64,000 nucleotides of DNA from Tissierella praeacuta DSM 18095 (GCF_900128955.1 NZ_FQTY01000002.1:124001-188000); one strand, 5' to 3'. Positions 18,419-28,527 are shown, counted from the stretch's first letter. The notes: a model not told the origin generated them from the sequence alone. A program made the numbers and translations.

Positions 18419-18811
18419 CTATGTTCTTTTCTCAAATTTTTCTTTGCATTTTGGACAAGTAACCATGAGTCTTCCTTTTCCTTTTGGAAGTCTTAGACTT
18501 GAATGGCAATTTGGGCATTTAATATATTTATGAGTCTTACGGTCTTTTATTTTATTTTCTGTTTTTTTGAACCAGGAATAAACTGGACTCATAAAAATTG
18601 CAAATTTATAATTTTCCATTCTGCGTTTATTTATATCCTTAGAAAATATTCTAAAGATACTTATTACCAAAGGGATGTAACCAATATATAGCAATAAATA
18701 AATATTAGTTAATCTACCAAATAAGGTCAAAAATAAGGATAGTAGTATTAACAATGTTGAAAGTTGATCTCCTCCATATCGTCCATTCATAAATTTATTT
18801 AACCAATTCAT
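18419..18811 (-). CDS. Small membrane protein with C-terminal zinc ribbon
   Basis: A 130-residue protein with two hydrophobic helices (LSTLLILLSLFLTLFGRL and the following one) and a C-terminal zinc ribbon. The ribbon is CPNCHSSLRLPKGKGR..VTCPKC, two CxxC knuckles. ATG 18811 is preferred to ATG 18817 because AGGAG lies 7 bases before it. It lies directly upstream of the J-domain gene on the same strand with a 37-base gap, so the two are probably co-transcribed and may work together at the membrane. No specific function can be assigned. Confidence 0.7.
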   Translation of the reverse strand: MNWLNKFMNGRYGGDQLSTLLILLSLFLTLFGRLTNIYLLLYIGYIPLVISIFRIFSKDINKRRMENYKFAIFMSPVYSWFKKTENKIKDRKTHKYIKCPNCHSSLRLPKGKGRLMVTCPKCKEKFEKRT

Positions 18812-18973
18812 TTTCATTCTCCTACTTTATATTTTGTTAATATCTTACTATTAATAATAAGATATTTCAAGTATAACCATATATAGTCTTAAAATAACTT
18901 AGATTTAATTCACTTAGAACAAGAACTGTAATAAATTTGATTTTAATTTATTTTTTAAATCTCTAAAAACTTG

Positions 18974-19002
18974 TTGACAAGAAATAGCAAGACTTATATA
19001 CT
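18974..19002 (+). promoter_or_regulatory. Sigma-A promoter of the GntR/ABC operon
   Basis: TTGACA at 18974-18979, a 17-base spacer, and TATACT at 18997-19002. Just downstream, ATACTTAA (19000) and TTAAGTTAT (about 19026) form an imperfect inverted repeat, a candidate operator for the GntR protein encoded next. Confidence 0.8.
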
Positions 19003-19046
19003 TAATTACGTAACTAACTAACCATTTAAGTTATGGGGGTGATAAT

Positions 19047-19424
19047 TTGTTAGATTTAAATTCGGATAAATCAATTTATATACAAATAGCTGAATTAATA
19101 GAAAATGATATTCTATTAGGAAATTTAAAAGAGGAAGAACAAGCACCTTCTACAAATCAATTTGCAAAGATATGTCAGATAAATCCAGCAACGGCTGGAA
19201 AGGGACTAAATATTTTGGTGGAAGAAGGTATACTTTATAAAAAAAGAGGTATTGGTATGTTTGTAGCAGAAGGGGCAAGAAAAAAGATAATTAAAAAGAG
19301 ACAAAACTTGTTTTTTGAAGAAATATTACCTGACATAATAGTGGAGGCAAATAGACTGGAGATATCTATAGAAGAAATTATAAAGTTTATTGTAGAATTT
19401 AAGGGAGGGAAACAAAATGCTTGA
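19047..19424 (+). CDS. GntR-family regulator, YtrA subfamily
   Basis: A 125-residue protein consisting of a GntR winged helix (SIYIQIAELIENDILLGNLKEEEQAPSTNQFAKICQINPATA, residues 8-50) and a short dimerisation tail, the YtrA type. TTG start at 19047 after GGGGGTGAT. It overlaps the ABC ATPase gene by 8 bases. YtrA regulators repress the transporter genes they precede and respond to wall-active or membrane-active stress in known cases; that response is family knowledge only. Confidence 0.9.
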   Translation: MLDLNSDKSIYIQIAELIENDILLGNLKEEEQAPSTNQFAKICQINPATAGKGLNILVEEGILYKKRGIGMFVAEGARKKIIKKRQNLFFEEILPDIIVEANRLEISIEEIIKFIVEFKGGKQNA

Positions 19425-20307
19425 AATAAGAAATTTAAGTAAATCTTATGGAAGAAATAAGGTGCTTACTGATATTAACCTAGATATTGAAGAAAATAAA
19501 ATCTATGGATTGCTTGGAAGAAATGGGGCAGGAAAAACTACTTTATTAAAATTAATAGCTAGTCAAATATTGAAAGATGATGGAGAAATAAAATTAGATG
19601 GGGAAGAAATTTTTGAAAATTCAAAGGCAATGGAAGATATTTGTTTAGTAAAAGATTTCCCAAACTCTGTTAAAGAAAGGAAAGTAAAGGATATATTGGC
19701 CTTAGGCAAGATTATATATAAAGATTGGGATGAAGAATATAAAAATTATTTAATAAGAGAATTCAATCTAAATATAAGGAAAAAACTGCTAAAGTTATCA
19801 ACAGGAAATAAAACCATTGTAGGGTTAATCATAGGACTTGCTTCAAGATCTAGAATTACTATATTTGATGAGCCTACTATAGGACTTGATGCAGCAATGA
19901 GATATAAGTTTTATAATTTACTTCTTGAAGATTATGAAAAAAATCCTAGAACAATAATAATATCTACCCATTTAATAGATGAAGTAGCCAATTTGTTTGA
20001 AGAGGTGATTATCCTTAATAATAAGAGAGTTATGCTAAAGAATGAAGTAAATGCACTTAAAGAAAAGGCATATTTTTTATCTGGTCGTGAAGATTTAATC
20101 AATCCAATTATTAAGGATAAGAAAGTAATTCACAAAGAAGAATTTGGTTCTACTAAAATAGTGGGTATATATGGTGATTTAACAGAGCAGGAAATAAATT
20201 ATGCAAGAAATAAAAATATTGATATAAGTAATATACCTCTTCAAAAACTATTTATATATATTACTGAAAATATTTTGGAAGGAGAGTCTTTAAATGAATT
20301 TATCTAA
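19417..20307 (+). CDS. ABC transporter ATP-binding protein
   Basis: A 296-residue ATPase: Walker A GLLGRNGAGKTTLL (about 31-44), a degenerate signature LSTGNKTIVGL in place of LSGGQ, Walker B ITIFDEPTIGLD, and the switch histidine in IIISTHLIDEV. A tail of about 80 residues follows the ATPase core. ATG 19417 overlaps the regulator gene, and its own end overlaps the permease start by 14 bases. This is the energy subunit of a YtrA-controlled exporter. The LSTGN signature is common in this bacitracin/YtrB-like class. Confidence 0.9.
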   Translation: MLEIRNLSKSYGRNKVLTDINLDIEENKIYGLLGRNGAGKTTLLKLIASQILKDDGEIKLDGEEIFENSKAMEDICLVKDFPNSVKERKVKDILALGKIIYKDWDEEYKNYLIREFNLNIRKKLLKLSTGNKTIVGLIIGLASRSRITIFDEPTIGLDAAMRYKFYNLLLEDYEKNPRTIIISTHLIDEVANLFEEVIILNNKRVMLKNEVNALKEKAYFLSGREDLINPIIKDKKVIHKEEFGSTKIVGIYGDLTEQEINYARNKNIDISNIPLQKLFIYITENILEGESLNEFI

Positions 20308-21025
20308 AAGAATTTTTAAATTTCAAAACTATGACTCAAAAAGAACCATAGGTGTATTCTGGGGAATTATATTATTAATTAATATATCTGTATATATATT
20401 AACTCTATATTATAAATCTAGAGTTAGGATAGGGTTAATGAATAATGACCAGTTATCAATAGCAGGTTCCAATATTATGCCTATATTTATTTTCTTTATA
20501 GTCAACGGTATTATTATGTATCATGAATATTTCTCATTAGCTCTTAGTTTTGGAGTCACAAGAAAGGATTTCTATAAATCAGTGATAGTGGACAATGTTA
20601 TTGTATCCTTCATTTTTGCTGTTATTCAAGGTGTTTTACTTATTATTGATAAATATATTGCCCAATATTCAGAATATAAGCCAATAGTGAATTTTGGATT
20701 ATTTAATACCTCAACTAATAATATATTATTTATAATTTTAAGTTTAACTACAATTTTCCTTGTATCTGCTTCAATTATTAACCTAATAGGAGTTTTACAG
20801 TATAGATTTGGATATAAATTGTGGATAGGATTTGGTATAATGTTTTTTATGGTACAGTTATTAGGTGGTTTTTTTATTAAGTTAGTAAACACAGTTTCAA
20901 AGATATACTTATATTTAGAATCAATATTTAATAAATTTACTGTATTTACAGTAGCTTTGTTAATAATCATTGCATTCTATATTTTAGGGTATATTTTTAT
21001 AAGAGAAGCTGGTATTAGAGAATAG
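20294..21025 (+). CDS. ABC transporter permease (ABC-2 like)
   Basis: A 243-residue protein with six hydrophobic segments spread through residues 20-240 and little soluble sequence. ATG 20294 follows GGAAGGAGAG. It lies last in the GntR-ATPase-permease operon. The segment EYFSLALSFGVTRKDFYKS between the second and third helices resembles the coupling helix of ABC-2 permeases. The substrate is unknown. Confidence 0.82.
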   Translation: MNLSKRIFKFQNYDSKRTIGVFWGIILLINISVYILTLYYKSRVRIGLMNNDQLSIAGSNIMPIFIFFIVNGIIMYHEYFSLALSFGVTRKDFYKSVIVDNVIVSFIFAVIQGVLLIIDKYIAQYSEYKPIVNFGLFNTSTNNILFIILSLTTIFLVSASIINLIGVLQYRFGYKLWIGFGIMFFMVQLLGGFFIKLVNTVSKIYLYLESIFNKFTVFTVALLIIIAFYILGYIFIREAGIRE

Positions 21026-21041
21026 ATAGACAAATTGAAAT

Positions 21042-21086
21042 TTATAATACAAAGCTAGAGAATAGTTCTTTAGCTTTGTATTATTA
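21042..21086 (+). terminator. Terminator after the GntR/ABC operon
   Basis: Perfect 12-base arms AATACAAAGCTA / TAGCTTTGTATT around a 13-base loop, followed by an AT-rich run. Confidence 0.75.
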
Positions 21087-21152
21087 TAATAATTGTAGTT
21101 TTCCCTATTATTCTATAGAGCTATTTGGTATATTAAATAAGAGGTGACGAAT

Positions 21153-22544
21153 ATGAAAGTAATGGTAGTAGGTGCTGGTAAATTAGGATATAAACTAGCA
21201 GAATCAATGGTACTAGAAGATATAGATGTAACGGTAATAGATAACAATCCAAAGGTAATAAATTATGTAAATGAGCATTTAGATGTTCTAACGGTTTTAG
21301 CAAATGGAATAGATATAAACATTCTTAGGGAATTAGATATAAATCAGTATAATTTATTGGTAGCGGCTACAGATAGTGATGAAACTAATACTCTCATTTG
21401 TTCTTTGGCAAATAAGCTAGGATGTGAAAAAACAATAGCTCGTATTAGGAATCCAGAGTATATGCAACAATTGGATTTTATAAAAGCTGAAATGGGAATT
21501 GACCATATAGTAAACCCAGATTTGGCAACTGCCCAAGCCATGGAAAAATATTTATTAAAGAATTATAGTTTTTACTCAGGAGAATTTGCCAGTGGAAAAG
21601 TTAGGATGATTGATTTTAACATTGAGCATATAGAAGAATTTATTGGTAAAAAATTAGCTGAATTGGAAAATTTTGATAGATTGTTAATTACAGCAATATC
21701 TAGAGACGGAGATATAATAATTCCAGATGGTTCAACACAATTATTATCAAATGACACAATTCATGTTATAGGTAGAAGTGATGATATTAGCAATTTAAAC
21801 AATAGATTTTCCCATGATATAACTAAGAAGGATATAGAGAGGGTAATGATTCTTGGTGGCAGTAATATTGGTTTTTATTTAGCTCAGAAATTATCAGGGG
21901 CAAATATATCAGTTACCTTAATAGAAAAGGATAAAGAAAAATGCCAAGAACTATCAGAACTACTTAGTGATGTACTTATAATTCATGGAGATGGGACAGA
22001 TATTCATCTCTTAGAAGAAGAAAGAATATCTACTATGGATGCATTTGTTGGAGTAACAGGTTATGATGAAGAAAACTTACTTATGGCTTTGATGGCAAAG
22101 CAATCTGGAGTTCCAAAGACAATTTCCAAGATTAGCAGACAAAACTATACAAAGATAATTGATAGGTTAGGAATAGATGCGGCGTTAAATCCTATTTATA
22201 TTACTGCAAGTAATATATTAAAATATATCCGTGGTGGGAAAATAGTATCTGTTTCATTGCTTATTGGTGGAGATGGGGAAGTAACAGAAATAATAATTGG
22301 AAAAGACCTGCCTATAGTTGGGAAAACCTTAGAAGAATTAAAATTACCTAAAGGTATAATAATTGGTGCCATAGTTCATAATGGAAAGGTTGTAATACCC
22401 AATGGTAAATCTGTAATACATGCTAATGATAGAATAGTGGTGTTTTGTCTAAGAGAGGACTTGCCGACCCTAAAGATGTTTTTTAAGTCACATAAGGGAG
22501 GGGTATTAAGTGAATTATGGAATCGTGCTAAATGTGTTAGGTAA
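21153..22544 (+). CDS. trkA: Trk potassium transporter regulatory subunit TrkA
   Basis: A 463-residue cytoplasmic protein with two tandem RCK units. The first Rossmann motif is VVGAGKLGYKLAESM at the N-terminus, followed by a TrkA-C domain about 135-215. The second is MILGGSNIGFYLAQKL near 230, followed by another TrkA-C. It binds NAD(H)/ATP and gates the TrkH channel. ATG 21153 is preferred to GTG 21144 because AGAGGTGA sits 6 bases before it. The gene overlaps trkH by 35 bases. Confidence 0.94.
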   Translation: MKVMVVGAGKLGYKLAESMVLEDIDVTVIDNNPKVINYVNEHLDVLTVLANGIDINILRELDINQYNLLVAATDSDETNTLICSLANKLGCEKTIARIRNPEYMQQLDFIKAEMGIDHIVNPDLATAQAMEKYLLKNYSFYSGEFASGKVRMIDFNIEHIEEFIGKKLAELENFDRLLITAISRDGDIIIPDGSTQLLSNDTIHVIGRSDDISNLNNRFSHDITKKDIERVMILGGSNIGFYLAQKLSGANISVTLIEKDKEKCQELSELLSDVLIIHGDGTDIHLLEEERISTMDAFVGVTGYDEENLLMALMAKQSGVPKTISKISRQNYTKIIDRLGIDAALNPIYITASNILKYIRGGKIVSVSLLIGGDGEVTEIIIGKDLPIVGKTLEELKLPKGIIIGAIVHNGKVVIPNGKSVIHANDRIVVFCLREDLPTLKMFFKSHKGGVLSELWNRAKCVR

Positions 22545-23958
22545 TATATTAAGAGTGGAAGCAATGCTAATGATGCCTTCTTTTTTTATATCTTTATATA
22601 CAAATCAGAAGGATAAATTTTCATTCCTAATAGCCATATTGCTAACAGCTATACTTGGTTTTATATTGACTAGAAGTAAAAGTCACGATAGGCATATAAA
22701 TGCAAAAGAAGGTTTAGTTATTGTTTCCTTAGGTTGGGTATTAATATCTTTGCTTGGTGCCCTTCCTTTATATATTTCAGGTAGTACACCTACATATATA
22801 GATGCATTTTTTGAAATAGTATCGGGATTTACAACTACAGGTGCAACAGTAATATCAGATGTAGAAGTATTACCTATGGGGATTTTATTTTGGCGTTCTT
22901 TTACACATTGGATAGGAGGCATGGGAATACTGGTCTTTACTTTGGCATTGTTACCAGCCCTTGGGATAGGAGGATTTCAAATATTTAAGGCAGAAAGTCC
23001 AGGGCCTATTGCGGGAAAGATAGCTCCTAGAATAAAGGACACAGCTAAGATACTCTATATAACCTATTTTACTATTACTGTAATTCAGGTTATATTATTG
23101 AAACTTGGAGGGATGTCCTTATTTGATTCTTTAGTTTATACATTTGGGACAGTTGGTACAGGTGGATTTGCTAATAAAAATTCCAGTGTAGGTGCCTATG
23201 ATAGCACTTATATTCATCTTGTAATAGGAAGTTTTATGGTATTATCAGGTGTAAATTTTTCCCTATACTATTCTTTGTTTAAGGGGAAAATAAAGGATAT
23301 ATTTAAGGATGAAGAGTTAAAGCTTTATTTTACCATTGTTTTTATGGCAGTAATTGCAATTGCCATCAATTTATTTAAAAATACATATTCTACTCTAGGA
23401 TTAGCCTTTAGAGATTCGTTTTTTCAAGTTGGTTCTATTATTACAACAACTGGTTATTCTACAGCTAACTTTGATATATGGCCAACTTTTAGTAAGTGCA
23501 TTTTGCTACTTCTTATGTTCATAGGAGGAAGTGCAGGTTCTACTGCTGGAGGTATGAAAGTTATTAGGATACTAATTATATTAAAATTAATAAAGAGAGA
23601 GATACTTAAAATTTTCCATCCACGGGCAGTTATTCCAGTTAAACTCAATGATAAGGTTCTCCCTAATGAAACCATAGCAAGCATAAATAGTTTCGTTGGA
23701 TTATATATGATAATATTTGTATTATCAACTATTTTAATATCATTAGAAGGTGTAGACTTAGAATCTGCTGCTAGTTCTGTTGCTGCAACACTAGGAAATA
23801 TTGGACCTGGTTTAGGATTTGTAGGCCCTACTAATACATTTAATGGATATAGCCAAATTACAAAGATATTTTTCTCCTTGTTAATGCTCTTAGGAAGACT
23901 TGAGTTATTTACTATAATAGCATTATTTGCACCAAAGAACTGGAGAAAGGAAGTATGA
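22510..23958 (+). CDS. trkH: Potassium uptake channel subunit TrkH
   Basis: A 482-residue membrane protein with the four pore-loop repeats of Trk/Ktr channels: FTTTGATV, GTVGTGGFANKNSS, TTTGYSTANFD and LGNIGPGLGFVGP. Eight or more membrane helices surround them. The GTG start at 22510 has AAGGGAGGGG just upstream and lies inside the end of trkA, so translation is coupled. TrkH with TrkA takes up K+ at the cytoplasmic membrane. Confidence 0.95.
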   Translation: MNYGIVLNVLGNILRVEAMLMMPSFFISLYTNQKDKFSFLIAILLTAILGFILTRSKSHDRHINAKEGLVIVSLGWVLISLLGALPLYISGSTPTYIDAFFEIVSGFTTTGATVISDVEVLPMGILFWRSFTHWIGGMGILVFTLALLPALGIGGFQIFKAESPGPIAGKIAPRIKDTAKILYITYFTITVIQVILLKLGGMSLFDSLVYTFGTVGTGGFANKNSSVGAYDSTYIHLVIGSFMVLSGVNFSLYYSLFKGKIKDIFKDEELKLYFTIVFMAVIAIAINLFKNTYSTLGLAFRDSFFQVGSIITTTGYSTANFDIWPTFSKCILLLLMFIGGSAGSTAGGMKVIRILIILKLIKREILKIFHPRAVIPVKLNDKVLPNETIASINSFVGLYMIIFVLSTILISLEGVDLESAASSVAATLGNIGPGLGFVGPTNTFNGYSQITKIFFSLLMLLGRLELFTIIALFAPKNWRKEV

Positions 23959-24043
23959 TTTTACAATTTTAACCATTTTGTTACTTTTTTGTAACCCTTA
24001 TGAAATTGACATGTTAATCATATATCTGGTAATCTAAATAATG

Positions 24044-24062
24044 ATACGATATAATACCGTAT
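24044..24062. promoter_or_regulatory. Short inverted repeat upstream of the efflux operon
   Basis: ATACG-N9-CGTAT lies 28 bases before the adaptor gene, in a region with a TTGACA at 24006. It could be an operator, but the arms are only 5 bases. Confidence 0.25.
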
Positions 24063-24089
24063 ACATTATATATGGAAGGGGCTTTATTT

Positions 24090-25322
24090 ATGAAAAAAAA
24101 GATGTTTATCATAATATTAGGAATAGTCATCTTATCAGTAATTGCAGTAAGAAATATATTAAAGAAAAATCAAAAGCCTAATAAAGCTATGGTTCAAACT
24201 ACAACTATTAAAAAAGAGGACATAGAATCTCATATTCAAGCAACTGGAAAGATATTTTCTATGGATAAAAGAGACGTAGTATCAGATGTAGAAGAAAAGA
24301 TTGAAAAGATGTATGTACAAAAAGGTGACAAGGTAGAAAAAGGTCAAATATTAATGAAGTTAGAAGAAACCAATATTCGATATAAGATTAAGGATGCAAA
24401 ACTTAGACTTTCTATGGAACAGGAAAATTTGAGACAATTAGAAAAACAAGGAAATACAGAACTTGAAATAAATTTGTCCAATGCAAAGATAAAGTATGAA
24501 GATGCTAAAAATGCATATGAGAGAAATAAAGAATTATATGAAGGAAGTGTAATTTCCAAGGTAGATTTAGATAAATCAAAGGATGAGATGGATCAGCAGT
24601 ACAATGATTATATTCTAGCTGAAGAAAAACTAAAGAATTCTAACAATGAAAACTCAATTATTATTCAAAAACAAAAGATTGAAACAGCAAGATTAGAAGT
24701 GGAAAAATTAGAAAAGGATTTAGCGAAACACACAATAAAAAGTCCTATTACAGGAACAATTGTAGATACTAATATTTCAGAAAGTGGGATTATACGATCT
24801 AGTGTAGCTTTAATGTCTATTCAAGATATAGAGCATTTAGAAATTGTATTAGATATGAATGAATATGAGTCAAGTAAAATAGAATTAGGAGATTCTGTAA
24901 AGATTACAGGAGATTCCTTTCAAGGAAAAGTATATGAAGGCAAGGTGAAATATATAGGTTCCATTGCAAAACAGTCCAATGGAGGGCAAGGAAAGGAAAG
25001 TGTAGTAGAAATAAAAGTGGATATCCAAAATACTGATGAATCTTTAAAGCCAGGTTTTTCAGCAAAGGTAGATATTCTTACAGAGAAAAAAGATGGTGTG
25101 TTAACAGTTCCCTATGAGGCAATATTCACTAAAAAAGATGGAACAAAAGTTATTTTCACAGTGGAAGATGGAATAGTGAAAGAGAAGGAAATAAAAACAG
25201 GAGTAGAAAGTAATTTTTCCTTAGAGATTATAGGGGATGTAAAAGAGAGTGACGAAGTGATCTTGAACCCAACAGAAGAAATAACAGATGGGACTGAAAT
25301 CATAACAAATAAGGTGATTTAA
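24090..25322 (+). CDS. MacA-like efflux adaptor (HlyD/RND periplasmic adaptor family)
   Basis: A 410-residue protein. One N-terminal membrane helix (MFIIILGIVILSVIAV) is followed by a beta/lipoyl half (RDVVSDVEEKIEKMYVQKGDKVEKGQILMK), a charged coiled-coil hairpin (about 95-195), the second lipoyl half (HTIKSPITGTIVDTNI), and a barrel/membrane-proximal domain. ATG 24090 is chosen because GGAAGGGG precedes it. In Gram-positive bacteria such adaptors work outside the membrane with a MacB-like ABC exporter. The next two genes are exactly that pair. Confidence 0.88.
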   Translation: MKKKMFIIILGIVILSVIAVRNILKKNQKPNKAMVQTTTIKKEDIESHIQATGKIFSMDKRDVVSDVEEKIEKMYVQKGDKVEKGQILMKLEETNIRYKIKDAKLRLSMEQENLRQLEKQGNTELEINLSNAKIKYEDAKNAYERNKELYEGSVISKVDLDKSKDEMDQQYNDYILAEEKLKNSNNENSIIIQKQKIETARLEVEKLEKDLAKHTIKSPITGTIVDTNISESGIIRSSVALMSIQDIEHLEIVLDMNEYESSKIELGDSVKITGDSFQGKVYEGKVKYIGSIAKQSNGGQGKESVVEIKVDIQNTDESLKPGFSAKVDILTEKKDGVLTVPYEAIFTKKDGTKVIFTVEDGIVKEKEIKTGVESNFSLEIIGDVKESDEVILNPTEEITDGTEIITNKVI

Positions 25323-25323
25323 T

Positions 25324-26037
25324 ATGATTAAAATAGAAAATTTAAAAAAGATATATACAAATGGAAGTATATCTGTAGAAGCTTTAAAGAATATTAATCT
25401 AAAGGTGGAGGAAGGAGAATTTGTATCTATTATGGGACCTTCTGGTTCAGGGAAATCTACATTGATGAATATATTAGGGTGCTTGGACAAGCCGACAGAA
25501 GGTATTTATGAATTAGATGGTGAGAGTGTTCAGAAGATGAATGACAATCAACTTGCCATGATTCGTAATAGAAAAATAGGCTTTATTTTCCAATCCTTTA
25601 ACTTGATCCCTCGTGTAAATGCTTTGAAAAATGTGGAACTTCCTATGATTTATGCTGGAATTCCTCCTAGAGAGAGAAAGGAAAGAGCCATAAAGGCATT
25701 GGAGAGAGTTGGCTTGAAGGAAAGGATGGGGCATAATCCTAATGAACTATCAGGTGGACAAAGGCAAAGAGTTGCTATTGCTAGATCCTTAGTAAACGAC
25801 CCTTCTGTAATTTTTGCAGACGAGCCTACAGGAAATTTGGACACAAAATCTGGAAATGAGGTTATGGCCATATTCCAAGAACTTAATGCGGAGGGAGTAA
25901 CTATTATAATGGTTACTCACGAACCAGATATAGCACAACATACCAAAAGAATGATTGTGTGTAGAGATGGACAAATCATAGAGGATAGACCTGTTGAAGG
26001 ACAAATTATTCTTAACAAACAGGAGGAGAGAATATGA
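25324..26037 (+). CDS. MacB/LolD-like ABC transporter ATP-binding protein
   Basis: A 237-residue ATPase with all canonical motifs: GPSGSGKSTLMNILGCLDKP (Walker A and following), LSGGQRQRVAIARSLV signature, VIFADEPTGNLD Walker B and MVTHEPDIAQHTKR switch. It starts one base after the adaptor stop. It powers the exporter formed with the FtsX-like permease, which overlaps its end by four bases (ATGA). Confidence 0.94.
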   Translation: MIKIENLKKIYTNGSISVEALKNINLKVEEGEFVSIMGPSGSGKSTLMNILGCLDKPTEGIYELDGESVQKMNDNQLAMIRNRKIGFIFQSFNLIPRVNALKNVELPMIYAGIPPRERKERAIKALERVGLKERMGHNPNELSGGQRQRVAIARSLVNDPSVIFADEPTGNLDTKSGNEVMAIFQELNAEGVTIIMVTHEPDIAQHTKRMIVCRDGQIIEDRPVEGQIILNKQEERI

Positions 26038-27248
26038 ACATATTTGAGAGCATACAAGTATCCTTAAGTGCTATTCTTGCAAATAAGATGCGTTCCCTCC
26101 TTACTATGTTGGGAATTATTATAGGTATATCATCAGTTATTACAGTAGTGGCATTGGGAGAAGGAGGCCAAAAATTAATAGATAAGGAATTTGAACAATT
26201 CGGTGCAGGTCGTGCATATCTTTCTATGAATTGGAGTGAAAATCATTTAACGAAAGATTTACTAACCCATGATGATATAGATGTACTTAGGGATACTTTT
26301 CCAGATGATTTAGAAGCTATTGTACCTGGTGTTAATGAGCGAGGGAAGGTTAGAACTAAAAGTAAAAAATTTGATATAAAGCTTACTGGTGCAGATGAAA
26401 ATTATATTAAAATAGAAAATGTAGATATAATAAAAGGTAGATATCTGACAGATGCAGATGTAAAGGGAAAAAGATCCGTAGCCATAATAGATAAAGGTAT
26501 GGCATTAGATGCATTTGGAAGGACTGATATCTTAGGAGAGAGTATTGATATAGAGCTTGGAGAAAGCCAGATTTCATTGGTTATAATAGGAGTCTATGAA
26601 AAACCAAGAAGCAGTCTTCAAGGAATGGGAGAAAAAGGCCATGGGAGTATATTTTTACCCTATACAAACTTAGAACAAATGACGGGTGGAGGAGATAGGT
26701 TTTGGGATGCCCAGCTGAGTATTAGAAAAGGTATAGATACAAAGGCTGTTACAAATAAGATGATTAGTTTAATAGAAAGAAGACATGGAAATGAAGGGGA
26801 AAATAAGTATATAATTCAAACGGCAGAGGGAGAATTACAGTCTATAAATAAAATTACTGGAATTATAACAGTAGTTATCGGTGCTATTGCAGCTATTTCT
26901 CTTTTAGTAGGAGGAATAGGGGTTATGAATATTATGTTTGTTTCAGTTACAGAAAGAACAAGAGAGATAGGAACAAGAAAAGCTATAGGTGCAAGGAGAA
27001 AAGATATCCTATTACAATTCTTAGTAGAATCTGTTATTGTATCAGGAATTGGTGGAATAATTGGAACGATTATCGGAGTAGGTTTAGCCTTTATTGTTTC
27101 AAGTTTTATTAAGATACCACCTAGTGTATCTATAAAGACCATTGCTATTGCTTGGTTATTCTCAGCTGGAGTAGGCATTTTCTTTGGTATTTATCCTGCT
27201 AATAAAGCATCAAAATTGGATCCTATTGATGCCTTAAGATATGAATAG
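26034..27248 (+). CDS. MacB-like ABC transporter permease
   Basis: A 404-residue permease with one N-terminal membrane helix (SLLTMLGIIIGISSVITVVAL), a large extracellular MacB-type domain (about 45-275), and three C-terminal helices of the FtsX domain including GGIGVMNIMFVSVTERTREI. Last of the three-gene adaptor-ATPase-permease operon. The family exports antimicrobial peptides, lipids or siderophores by mechanotransmission; which substrate applies here is unknown. Confidence 0.92.
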   Translation: MNIFESIQVSLSAILANKMRSLLTMLGIIIGISSVITVVALGEGGQKLIDKEFEQFGAGRAYLSMNWSENHLTKDLLTHDDIDVLRDTFPDDLEAIVPGVNERGKVRTKSKKFDIKLTGADENYIKIENVDIIKGRYLTDADVKGKRSVAIIDKGMALDAFGRTDILGESIDIELGESQISLVIIGVYEKPRSSLQGMGEKGHGSIFLPYTNLEQMTGGGDRFWDAQLSIRKGIDTKAVTNKMISLIERRHGNEGENKYIIQTAEGELQSINKITGIITVVIGAIAAISLLVGGIGVMNIMFVSVTERTREIGTRKAIGARRKDILLQFLVESVIVSGIGGIIGTIIGVGLAFIVSSFIKIPPSVSIKTIAIAWLFSAGVGIFFGIYPANKASKLDPIDALRYE

Positions 27249-27264
27249 TATTATTAAACTAATA

Positions 27265-27308
27265 AATATCACCATTACAAACAATATATGTAGTGGTGAT
27301 ATTATTTT
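27265..27308 (+). terminator. Terminator after the efflux operon
   Basis: Arms AATATCACCA / TGGTGATATT with an inner short stem and a seven-base T run. Confidence 0.75.
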
Positions 27309-27429
27309 TTTGATAATTATATAACTATCCTAGACAATTATATATTATGGTGGTATTATATAATTAGTGGTAAGACCATTAAACCAACAAACCAATAAAG
27401 GGATTTATGATATGGAGGGAACTTATAAA

Positions 27430-28398
27430 ATGGAGAAAAATAGAAGTACTAAAATATCAATTATAGGTGCAGGTGCAGTAGGAGCAACAGCTGCCTATGC
27501 AATAGTTATGGAAGGATTAGCTTCAGAATTAGTTATAGTAGATGTTAACAAGTCAAAAACAGAAGGAGAAGTCTTAGATTTAAGTCATGGTGCTGGATTT
27601 ATAAAACCTGTAAATATTAAATCAGGAGAGTATAAAGATACTAAGGATTCTGATATAGTAATTATAACAGCAGGGGCAGCACAAAAAACTGGAGAGACTA
27701 GGATTGATCTTGTAAATAAAAATATAAAAATACTTGAATCAATAATTCCTGAAGTTGTAAAATATAGTCCAAACTCAATACTCTTGGTAGTTTCAAATCC
27801 AGTAGATATACTGAGCTATGTAGCTTATGAGTTATCAGGATTTCCAAAGGAACGAGTTATAGGTTCTGGTACTGTTTTAGATACATCAAGATTAAAGTAT
27901 GAAATAAGTAAAAGGTTAAATGTAGATGCAAGAGATGTTCAAACTTATATTATGGGAGAACACGGCGATACAGAATTCCCAGTTTGGAGTCTGACAAATA
28001 TACAAGGTATCAAAATTGATGAATATGCTAAAGAAGCAAATTGCAAATATGATGAAGATTTTAGATATGAAGTACATGAAAATGTTAAAAATGCAGCCTA
28101 TGAAGTTATAAATAGAAAAGGTGCTACATTTTATGCCATAGGATTATCTATAAAACGTATAGTAGAGGCTATATTAGGTGATGAAAAATGTATATTACCA
28201 GTATCAGTGTTGATTGAGGATTATTACGGGATAAATGATATTTATCTTGGAGTACCAGCAATCATTGGAAGAAATGGTATTGATAAGGTATTAAAGATAA
28301 ATTTAGCTGATGATGAAGTTCTAAGGTTAAAGAAATCTGCAAATGTTTTAGAAGGAGTATTAAAATCATCATTATCAGAAGATGGAATAGCAATATAA
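27430..28398 (+). CDS. ldh: L-lactate dehydrogenase
   Basis: A 322-residue NAD-dependent 2-hydroxyacid dehydrogenase of the LDH/MDH family. The nucleotide-binding motif [14 protein letters not shown] is at residues 10-23. The specificity loop [13 protein letters not shown] carries the glutamine typical of lactate rather than malate dehydrogenases. Asp/His catalysis is shown by [10 protein letters not shown] and [13 protein letters not shown] 27430 is chosen with GGAGGG at 27414-27419 ten bases upstream. It reduces pyruvate to L-lactate. A FadR-type regulator follows after a terminator. Activity on other 2-oxoacids cannot be excluded. Confidence 0.92.
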   Translation: MEKNRSTKISIIGAGAVGATAAYAIVMEGLASELVIVDVNKSKTEGEVLDLSHGAGFIKPVNIKSGEYKDTKDSDIVIITAGAAQKTGETRIDLVNKNIKILESIIPEVVKYSPNSILLVVSNPVDILSYVAYELSGFPKERVIGSGTVLDTSRLKYEISKRLNVDARDVQTYIMGEHGDTEFPVWSLTNIQGIKIDEYAKEANCKYDEDFRYEVHENVKNAAYEVINRKGATFYAIGLSIKRIVEAILGDEKCILPVSVLIEDYYGINDIYLGVPAIIGRNGIDKVLKINLADDEVLRLKKSANVLEGVLKSSLSEDGIAI

Positions 28399-28442
28399 TA
28401 AAAAGTCATCTTTATTTAATAAATAAAGATGACTTTTTATTA
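28399..28442 (+). terminator. Terminator after ldh
   Basis: Perfect 18-base arms (AAAAAGTCATCTTTATTT and its complement) around a three-base loop. Confidence 0.85.
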
Positions 28443-28527
28443 TTTAGGACTCTAGTTATTCCTTGAAATAGAATAATTTATTAGGTAGAATATAGGGAGG
28501 AATTAAATTGAGAAAGGAAGAAATATT

